A stretch of DNA of 11,961 nt from Methylovulum sp. GTDB taxonomy: Bacteria; Pseudomonadota; Gammaproteobacteria; Methylococcales; Methylomonadaceae. Under the pieces are notes generated by a model, which was not told where the DNA came from, made no database searches, and worked only from the letters and a program-made list of their open reading frames with translations. The DNA lies in the NCBI GenBank assembly GCA_004299465.1, contig SCST01000699.1, positions 1-11,961 on the forward strand, given 5' to 3'. Positions within the stretch are counted from its first letter, which is position 1. Each line of letters starts with the position of its first letter. This document shows, one piece after another, positions 1-5,091 of this stretch. Made by a program: the position numbers and the translations under genes.

Positions 1-240
1 TATACCCGTTTCCAACGGGATTTGTTGCTTGTCGATCATTTCACACAAGCCCTGACGCATTGCAAATAACCGGATAATACTCATGTCTGTTGGGTGTTTT
101 CTCAACAAATCGCCAAACTCTTTTTTGTCGGCTGGGTCATTGCAATAGTTTTTTGTCGCTTCTTCCCCGGCTGCCGTAACAGGCAGCAACACCGCACACA
201 GTAAAACCACCAGCAAGATAGTTGTCATCTTGTCATACAT
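1..240 (-). CDS. Small exported two-cysteine protein, left copy, 3' end cut by window edge
   Basis: This is the first 80 codons of a gene whose 3' end lies beyond the window's left edge. The start is the ATG at 240-238, with an AAGGA ribosome binding site nine bases upstream. The protein opens with MYDK and a hydrophobic stretch (TTILLVVLLCAV) ending near TAAG, which reads as a Sec signal peptide, so the mature protein is probably periplasmic or secreted. Two cysteines remain (in NYCND and GLCEM), which could form a disulfide. It is a near copy of the complete gene at 9050-9373: 230 of 240 bases match, with no gaps. Eight of the ten differences change an amino acid. I do not recognise the family and assign no function. 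It sits just outside the presumed left attachment core of the integrative element, so it is either a chromosomal gene or the end of a second, tandem element. Confidence 0.75.
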   Translation of the reverse strand, partial: MYDKMTTILLVVLLCAVLLPVTAAGEEATKNYCNDPADKKEFGDLLRKHPTDMSIIRLFAMRQGLCEMIDKQQIPLETGI

Positions 241-310
241 TCTTCATGTTCCTTCTTATCTTTTGCCTTAGCTCCTGTCTTGGTTTGCCAAACGGCGGTT
301 AAATACTTTG

Positions 311-354
311 TAACTATTCAGCCCCTTGCTGTAGGGCAAGAGGCTGAATAGTTA
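311..354. repeat. 44-bp hairpin, left copy
   Basis: The arms 311-323 and 342-354 pair perfectly (TAACTATTCAGCC with its complement). A C·A mismatch follows at 324/341, then a five-pair inner stem (CTTGC/GCAAG) and the loop TGTAGG. The hairpin sits 12 bp from the radC-end-like core, as its counterpart at 9446-9489 does from the real radC stop. No T-tract follows it on either strand, so it is not a canonical intrinsic terminator. A 3'-end stabilising hairpin or a recombination-related structure is possible. Confidence 0.85.
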
Positions 355-363
355 CGAAAAAAA

Positions 364-394
364 TTATTACAATAAGCCATGCTCTGCAAAAGAA
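364..394. other. Candidate attL core: 31-bp copy of the radC 3' end
   Basis: These 31 bases are identical to 9499-9529, which contain the radC stop codon and its last nine codons (TTTGCAGAGCATGGC among them, on the minus strand). No radC body follows here: homology ends at 394/395. The integrase gene begins 166 bp further in. A fragment of the target gene's 3' end next to an integrase is the usual layout of a site-specific integration junction. That it is the recombination site is inferred; the direct repeat itself is seen. Confidence 0.7.
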
Positions 395-513
395 CAATGT
401 TTAGCGTTTTTTTCAATCCCAAGTCAATTCATAAAAACACCTTAACGCCACTAAATATAAGGGTTTTCGTTCTCATGCCGTCTTTCTCAATCCTAGACAA
501 GCCCGCTTTCAAA

Positions 514-533
514 GTGTACCCTAGCGCGTACCC
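514..533 (+). promoter_or_regulatory. Paired GTACCC motifs, possible integrase arm sites
   Basis: GTGTACCC (514-521) and GCGTACCC (526-533) lie 12 bp apart, center to center, between the attachment core and the integrase start. Short tandem motifs in this position are typical for arm-type sites bound by the N-terminal domain of P4-type integrases. The assignment rests on position and repetition only. Confidence 0.35.
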
Positions 534-559
534 TTTTTTAAAGAACGTGGTTTAAGACT

Positions 560-1835
560 ATGGCTAAGCTTGAAGATAAAACTATCAGGACGTGGGTAAA
601 AAATAATATCCGGTTTGATGCTAAAGCCGATGGCGACGGCCTTTACATACGATACCGGGAATCTGATAAAAGTCCGATATGGTTTATCCGGTTCAAGATT
701 GCCAAAATCGAGCAACGGCTAATCATTGGCCGTTATCCAAAAATGACGCTTACAGCAGCGCGTAAAGAAGCTTCAATTCAACGCGGCGAAATTCTAAAAG
801 GCCATAATCCGGCAGATACCAAGCGGGAAACAAAACGCACAACCGCTGCAAAAGCGATTGCTGAGAAGTCAGCGCAGACCGTTAGCGAATTAGTGTCCGA
901 GTTCTTCAAGCGAAATGTTGATGGCAAACTCAAAAGTGCAAAGGTGCGTCGGCAGAGGATTGACAAGTATCTGATACCTGCCATAGGTAAATTGCGAATA
1001 GATGCGGTAGAACCTATGCACATATCCGCCATGTTAAACGGCATTGTTGACGCCGGCGCACCAACCACGGCCAATGATATTCTAGGTTACAGTAAGCAGA
1101 TTTTTAATTATGCCATTAAACGGCAGATCATCAAAAGTAACCCGGCTGTTGCGTTTGACTCATCAGATGCCGGAGGCAAAGAATCGGCCCGTACAAGATA
1201 CCTTAAGCACGCTGAACTTACCCTGTTTTTCAAGGCCATGCGTGAATGCGATAAATTCACCCGGCATCACTATGTTTGCACAAAGCTAATATTATTTGAC
1301 CGGGTGCAGAAAAGGCGAACTATTTAAGGCAAAACGCGCCGATTTTAATATGGTGAAAGCCGTCTGGCGCATGTCGCCGGATAATAAAACAGAGTCACCC
1401 ATTGACATACCACTATCAAAACAAGCGTTAACCCTTGTTAACGAACTGATGCAAAACCGGGTAGATGGTACTGAGTATTTACTTCCTGCAATGGGCGTCA
1501 GAACCAGCAAGAGAGGGCATATCGGCGAAGGCTATCTTAATAGAGTGATAAAAAATCATGTCATACCGCTAATGGGTGACATTGAGCCCTTTACGATACA
1601 TGACTTTAGGGCTACGTTAAAAACCAACCTAAGTTCAAAGAAAATCGGCGTTAATGGCTTCGTATCAGAACGATGTTTGAATCATAAAATACCCGGAATG
1701 GAAGGCGTGTATGACCGGGGCGACTATTACCCGGAGCGCAAAGAAGCCTTACAGCTATGGGCTAACTTTTTAGATACCTGCGAGAAAGGCGAGTCTTGGA
1801 ACGTAATACCTATCAAGCAACAGGCGCAAGATTGA
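560..1835 (+). pseudogene. int: P4-type tyrosine recombinase (integrase), frameshifted
   Basis: Read through one frameshift, this is an integrase of about 425 residues, the normal length for the family. The N-terminal 90 residues look like the arm-binding domain (DUF4102 type: DGDGLYIRYR, WFIRFK, IGRYPKMTLTAARKEA). A SAM-like core-binding domain and the catalytic domain follow. Catalytic residues visible are Arg in TGCRKGEL, His and Arg in IHDFR, His in LNHK, and Tyr nine residues after that His in GVYDR. The first frame runs 560-1327 and the second from about 1296 to the TAA at 1833-1835. The junction would read KLILLTGCRKGEL if one T were removed from the TTT at 1295-1297. This looks like a fresh lesion, or possibly a sequencing error. 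The expected job is integration and excision at the radC 3' end. The ribosome binding site is weak. Confidence 0.88.
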
Positions 1836-1873
1836 CTAAGCTTATACAATACTACAAAATCATTGCAGAACTG

Positions 1874-1885
1874 TTTTCATGAAAA
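1874..1885. promoter_or_regulatory. 12-bp perfect palindrome upstream of the Fic gene
   Basis: TTTTCATGAAAA is a perfect palindrome about 85 bp before the Fic start, in an AT-rich spacer (1836-1969). A second symmetric stretch, six T, C, six A, lies at 1926-1938. Either could be an operator for the Fic gene, but I see no clear promoter or strong ribosome binding site, so this is only a candidate. Confidence 0.3.
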
Positions 1886-1969
1886 TGAAAAATATCATGT
1901 TTTTTATATAAGTAACAATAGGTTATTTTTTCAAAAAACAATACAAAAGCGACGACTAAAATTGACAAC

Positions 1970-3127
1970 ATGTCACTTAAAATAGAAACCTATCGGTCAG
2001 GTATGTTCACCTTTCAAGTAGCTGTAGACCTGAACCGAATACAGCCGTTGATTGATAAAGTCAATTACGGTCACCGGCTGTTTTCATCGTTACCGTTATT
2101 GCCCGATATTGCAGCACAACTGGAAAGGGAAACCTTGTTGTCCAGTATTCACGGCACAGATACGATTGAAGGCGGTACACTGACGGAAGATGAAATAGCA
2201 CAGTTGATTGAATCAACACAGGAAGTCACCCAAGAAGAGCATAAACGCCGCATCAGTAACCTATCCAAAGCCTACCGATACGCCGAAATAACAGCTCTGC
2301 AATCGTTAGCAGACAAGCAGCAAGCGTTTACGGTGTCAGAATTATTTATTCTAACCTTGCACCAATTAATCAGCGGTGGCATCAACGATGAACGATACCT
2401 GCCGGGACAATACCGCGATAATCACAAAGGCCAGATAACCAAAGTGGGGGATGCCGATCATGGCGGCATATACAAGCCACCACAAGCGCACGTCGATATA
2501 AAACTGCTCATGGGACATTTTGTCGAATGGCTCAATAGCGATGAACTATGCAGATTGCCCAGTATGGTTAGGGCGTCGTTGGCGCACTATTATTTTGAAC
2601 GCATACACCCTTTTCAAGACGGTAACGGGCGCGTAGGCCGGTTACTTGAAAAAAGCATTCTGATTACATCCGGCGATAAATACGCAGGGCGCGGCATTGA
2701 CCGGTATTACCTAGAAAATATTGATACCTACTTTTCAGCCTTTAATAATTCCCGGAAAGCAGAAAAAACAAATCCTGAATACTGCAATCATGATTTTGTT
2801 GAGTTTGTCCTGAAAGGTTTTGATGTCACCATTGAACGACTGCACCACAGAGCCAACAAGTTAATGGAACATGTTTTAATTTTGGCTTGGCTGGGCGACC
2901 AACTCAGAAACAAGCGCATTAACCATCGTGAGCACGTCATATTGGACTATCTGGGCGGCCAGACTGGGCCAGTTAATCAGTTGCAACTAAAAAAAATGTC
3001 CTGGTATCAAGAGCTGTATCGCCGATATTCACCGGCCACCGAAAGCCGTGATTGGAATCATCTATTTAATCAAGGGGTAATCATAAAATCAGAGGACGGA
3101 CTTATACGACTGAATGCCTTCCATTGA
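1970..3127 (+). CDS. Fic family protein (class II, self-inhibited AMP-transferase type)
   Basis: The 385-residue protein carries the full Fic signature HPFQDGNGRVGR at residues 213-224, with catalytic His213 and the phosphate-binding loop. It also has the upstream flap region (YLPGQYRD, 143-150). An N-terminal inhibitory motif of the [ST]xxxE[GN] type (TDTIEG, residues 63-68) precedes the Fic fold, which marks class II enzymes that hold themselves inactive through that Glu. The C-terminal part (about 290-385) is consistent with the winged-helix region common in this class. Such proteins usually transfer AMP from ATP to hydroxyl side chains of target proteins in the cytoplasm. The target cannot be told from sequence. 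No separate antitoxin gene is next to it, in keeping with the built-in inhibitory helix. It stands alone as island cargo between the integrase and the IS. Confidence 0.9.
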   Translation: MSLKIETYRSGMFTFQVAVDLNRIQPLIDKVNYGHRLFSSLPLLPDIAAQLERETLLSSIHGTDTIEGGTLTEDEIAQLIESTQEVTQEEHKRRISNLSKAYRYAEITALQSLADKQQAFTVSELFILTLHQLISGGINDERYLPGQYRDNHKGQITKVGDADHGGIYKPPQAHVDIKLLMGHFVEWLNSDELCRLPSMVRASLAHYYFERIHPFQDGNGRVGRLLEKSILITSGDKYAGRGIDRYYLENIDTYFSAFNNSRKAEKTNPEYCNHDFVEFVLKGFDVTIERLHHRANKLMEHVLILAWLGDQLRNKRINHREHVILDYLGGQTGPVNQLQLKKMSWYQELYRRYSPATESRDWNHLFNQGVIIKSEDGLIRLNAFH

Positions 3128-3320
3128 AACTGGCGTACTTGATTTAAAGCGTTATAATCAAATTTAACCGGATAGCACGGCCATGCAATAAGCGGGAATC
3201 ATTCACCCGTTTCCGGTTAACCCCTATCGAATGGCTTGCACTGGAATGGGTGTTATGCGATGTCTCACCATGAACAACTTCGTTTACTTCAAGAATACAG
3301 AAACATATCGCTTCAACAAA

Positions 3321-3375
3321 AGGTGCAGCCAGGTCGGGCATGCTGTTTATGCCCAACAATCGGTGTACATTGATG
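3321..3375. repeat. 55-bp dispersed repeat, copy 1
   Basis: It matches 8682-8736 at 51 of 55 positions. It contains an imperfect hairpin: GTCGGGCA (3333-3340) faces TGCCCAAC (3350-3357), with one mismatched pair. The other copy pairs perfectly. The repeat is not part of any gene and probably belongs to a REP/MITE-like family in this genome. Confidence 0.8.
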
Positions 3376-3403
3376 TCGGGCAACGGTAAAGCTGCTGCCC
3401 GAC
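3375..3403 (+). terminator. GTCGGGCA-stem hairpin, possible terminator
   Basis: GTCGGGCA (3375-3382) pairs with TGCCCGAC (3396-3403) around a 13-base loop, followed by a T-rich stretch (ATTTTGTTGTTATTT, about 3409-3423). It is 250 bp after the Fic stop, so it may end the Fic transcript. Because the stem equals that of the neighbouring dispersed repeat, it may simply be another repeat unit. Confidence 0.35.
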
Positions 3404-3562
3404 CGGCTGATTTTGTTGTTATTTAAATGTTTTATAAGAATCAAACGAGTAGCCTGGATGAAGTAAACGGAACCCAGGATATTCGTGCGGCACAAGCCTG
3501 GATTATCCGGCGTTTTATCTATACGTCGAGCGGCAAACGATTGCGGTTTTTAGCAAAACCAA

Positions 3563-3589
3563 GTAGGAGCGGCCTTTAGCCGCTCCTAC
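3563..3589. repeat. REP-type hairpin (GTAGGAGCGGC)
   Basis: GTAGGAGCGGC (3563-3573) and its exact complement (3579-3589) form an 11-bp stem with the loop CTTTA. This is the well-known gammaproteobacterial REP form. The IS630-family element begins four to five bases later, so the REP may have marked or attracted the insertion. Confidence 0.85.
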
Positions 3590-3593
3590 AATA

Positions 3594-4752
3594 TAGATAC
3601 AGAAGCTAATCAAGCGACATAATAGACTATTATGCCGGGTAATTGTCCTTTTCCCATACAAAGTAACCGGCAATAGCGGAGCGCATTATGACCCCAGAAT
3701 GGTTGGAAGACGGAAGAAAAGTACCCGATGATGTCATGTACTACATACGGAAGATGGCGGTGTACGCCGTCCGCGTGCTGGGCCAGAGCCCGGAAAAGGT
3801 GGCCGAAGCCTATAACTTTGATCGTTCGTGCATTTACCGCTGGCTGAAACAATACGACGGGGGCGGGTTTGAGGCGCTGGAAAGTCATATGCCGCGCGGC
3901 TCCGACCCCATCATCACCCAAGCGGCCGACGACTGGATGAAACAGGCGGTGCTGGACAGCACCCCGACCGACTTCGGCTACGACACGAACTTATGGACCT
4001 GCCCGATTTTGGCCGCCCTATTGCAGGGCAAGTTCGGGGTGGCGGTGAGCAACACGGCGGTGAGGCAGCACCTGAAGGCGATGGGGCTGACCTGCCAGAA
4101 ACCTGAATACCAGGACGTGGCAAGGGACGAAGGGGAAATTGCGCGATTTCTTGACGACAAATTCCCAATGATACAAAGGCTTGCCGAAAAGATGGGGGCG
4201 GACATCGCGTTTGAGGACGAGGCGGGCGCGTGGGAATCATGACCCGCCACGGGCGGACATGGGGAATGAGCGGGGAAACCCCTGTCATCAAGGCCAGCAT
4301 GCTGAGGGGCGGATACAACGTGCTGTCCGTCGTCACCTCCGAAGGGGAAATGAACTATTCAATTAAGGACGGCACGGTCAACGGGAAGCGGTATATCGGG
4401 TTTCTGGGCGAATTGATTGCGGGTAGGAAACGCCCCCTGATCGTGCTGGCTGACCACGCCACCTTCCACCATTCCAAGCAGGTGCGTGATTATGTGCGGG
4501 CGCACAGGAGCCAATTGCGGGTGTTCTTCTTGCCGAAGCGGGCACCCGAATACAACCCGGACGAACAGGTTTGGAACGAGGTCAAAAACAACCGTATCGG
4601 CAAGCAGCCGGTGAAAAACAAGGAGGATTTGAAGACCCGCCTCACTTCCGCATTGGATTCGTTGAAACAAAACACCCAGCGTATTACTTCTTTTTTCCAT
4701 CTGCCGGACACCCAGTATGCAGAGGGTGTCGCTTAATCAGCTTCGGACTCTA
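3594..4752 (+). mobile_element. IS630-family insertion sequence, complete
   Basis: Inverted ends are visible. Left, 3594-3619 contains GAAGCTAATCAAGCGACA. Right, 4727-4752 contains TGTCGCTTAATCAGCTTC. About 21 of 26 positions match in inverted comparison, or 23 of 28 if the flanking TA is included. Both ends abut TATA (3592-3595 and 4751-4754), consistent with insertion into TA and TA duplication as in the IS630/Tc1 group. The length of 1159 bp is normal for the family. GC content is visibly higher than in the integrase region, so it came from elsewhere. The transposase is frameshifted, so the copy may need help in trans. Confidence 0.85.
3688..4736 (+). pseudogene. IS630-family transposase, split by a frameshift
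   Basis: The first frame (3688-4242, 184 residues) has a helix-turn-helix region (about 34-55, ending CIYRWLKQYD) and the first catalytic Asp in FEDEAG (Asp177). The second frame (from the GTG at 4230 to the TAA at 4734-4736) has the strand RTWGMSGETPV, the second Asp in IVLADHATFH (Asp75 of that frame) and the third acidic residue in APEYNPDEQVW (Glu112). Together they give the DDE set of a cut-and-paste transposase. The frames overlap by 13 bp, and joining them needs a -1 shift around 4228-4232. The overlap GCGGGCGCGTGGGA has no obvious slippery heptamer, so decay is more likely than programmed frameshifting, though the latter is not excluded. Confidence 0.85.
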
Positions 4753-4772
4753 TACTCAAAAGTTTTAGGACT

Positions 4773-4823
4773 ACGACTATCCGTCCTTACTTGCGCCCCA
4801 GAGGATGAAGGACGCGCAGTCGT
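4773..4823 (+). terminator. Long hairpin beyond the IS right end
   Basis: ACGACTATCCGTCCTT (4773-4788) faces AAGGACGCGCAGTCGT (4808-4823): 13 of 16 pairs form, with three central mismatches and a 19-base loop. Four T bases follow the stem start of the tail (GTTTTGTG). It could stop transcription leaving the transposase before it reaches the RTX gene, or be another repeat unit. Confidence 0.35.
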
Positions 4824-4829
4824 TTTGTG

Positions 4830-4895
4830 CCGAAAAACTTATTCATAATCACTTAGCTAGCTTTTGCTAGAAGGTAAGCATGGGTAACTTTTCGG
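4830..4895 (+). other. Nested stem structure in the RTX leader region
   Basis: The outer pairing is CCGAAAA (4830-4836) with TTTTCGG (4889-4895). Inside it, CTTA (4852-4855) pairs with TAAG (4875-4878), and CTAGC (4857-4861) pairs with GCTAG (4866-4870) around TTTT. It lies upstream of the best RTX promoter, so it would not be in that transcript. It could be a separate small RNA, the end of an upstream transcript, or chance. Confidence 0.25.
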
Positions 4896-5014
4896 TGACG
4901 CTATCTTACAACGGAACGGCACACAGCCCGTCGAAGAATTTAGCTTTTAAGCAAAGGTTCGACAGGTTCTTGACATTTTTTGTAGCCGTTTTGATTTTAT
5001 AACGGCAAACATCA

Positions 5015-5043
5015 TTGGCATAAAATCTTGCCCGTGCTATAAA
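5015..5043 (+). promoter_or_regulatory. Sigma70-like promoter of the RTX protein gene
   Basis: TTGGCA (5015-5020) and TATAAA (5038-5043) are separated by 17 bp, which is a near-consensus housekeeping promoter. Transcription would start near 5050, giving a leader of about 40 bases. The ribosome binding site GAGG (5083-5086) is well placed before the ATG at 5092. This decides both the start codon and independent expression from the IS. Confidence 0.6.
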
Positions 5044-5091
5044 ACAACATAGTTTGTACGTTAATTATTTTTCTCAAACACCGAGGTTTAT

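Larger units (their letters stand above)
1..394. repeat. Long direct repeat, left copy (matches 9134-9529)
   Basis: The whole segment is a direct repeat of 9134-9529. It holds the small exported protein gene, its upstream region, a 44-bp hairpin and a 31-bp stretch equal to the end of radC. Identity is 230/240 over the coding part and stays high elsewhere, except inside the hairpin. Matching stops right after position 394. The left limit is outside the window. A repeat this long is unusual for an attachment site alone and suggests a duplicated element end. Confidence 0.9.
3128..3593. other. Gene-free, hairpin-rich spacer
   Basis: I see no convincing gene in these 466 bp. They hold the 55-bp dispersed repeat (3321-3375), a hairpin with a GTCGGGCA stem (3375-3403), a GCCTGGATGAAG-type stretch (about 3453-3510) resembling repeats scattered in many proteobacteria, a GGTTTT/AAAACC hairpin (3545-3560) and a REP hairpin (3563-3589). 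The IS630-family element then begins. Confidence 0.6.
4753..5091. other. Gene-free leader region before the RTX gene
   Basis: These 339 bp hold no gene that I can support. They contain an imperfect long hairpin (4773-4823), a nested stem structure (4830-4895), and the RTX promoter and ribosome binding site described separately. Confidence 0.6.

Noticed and set aside
311..354. Hairpin as a standard intrinsic terminator
   Set aside because: The T/A-rich tract is on the wrong side for a minus-strand transcript and is A-rich for a plus-strand one, so the required U-tract is missing.
1970..3127. Fic as the toxin of a two-gene toxin-antitoxin pair
   Set aside because: No small antitoxin gene is adjacent on either side, and the inhibitory motif is within the protein itself.
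3144..3383. Minus-strand open frame of 79 codons after the Fic gene
   Set aside because: It runs through the dispersed hairpin repeat, lacks a convincing ribosome binding site and shows no protein-like features.
3914..4336. Minus-strand open frame of 140 codons across the transposase
   Set aside because: It is antisense to the conserved transposase, Pro/Arg/Ser-rich as expected from high GC, and without recognisable domains.
4970..5003. Perfect TTGACA as the RTX promoter -35 box
   Set aside because: No good -10 element lies 16-18 bp downstream; the 17-bp-spaced TTGGCA/TATAAA pair at 5015-5043 is better and nearer to the start.
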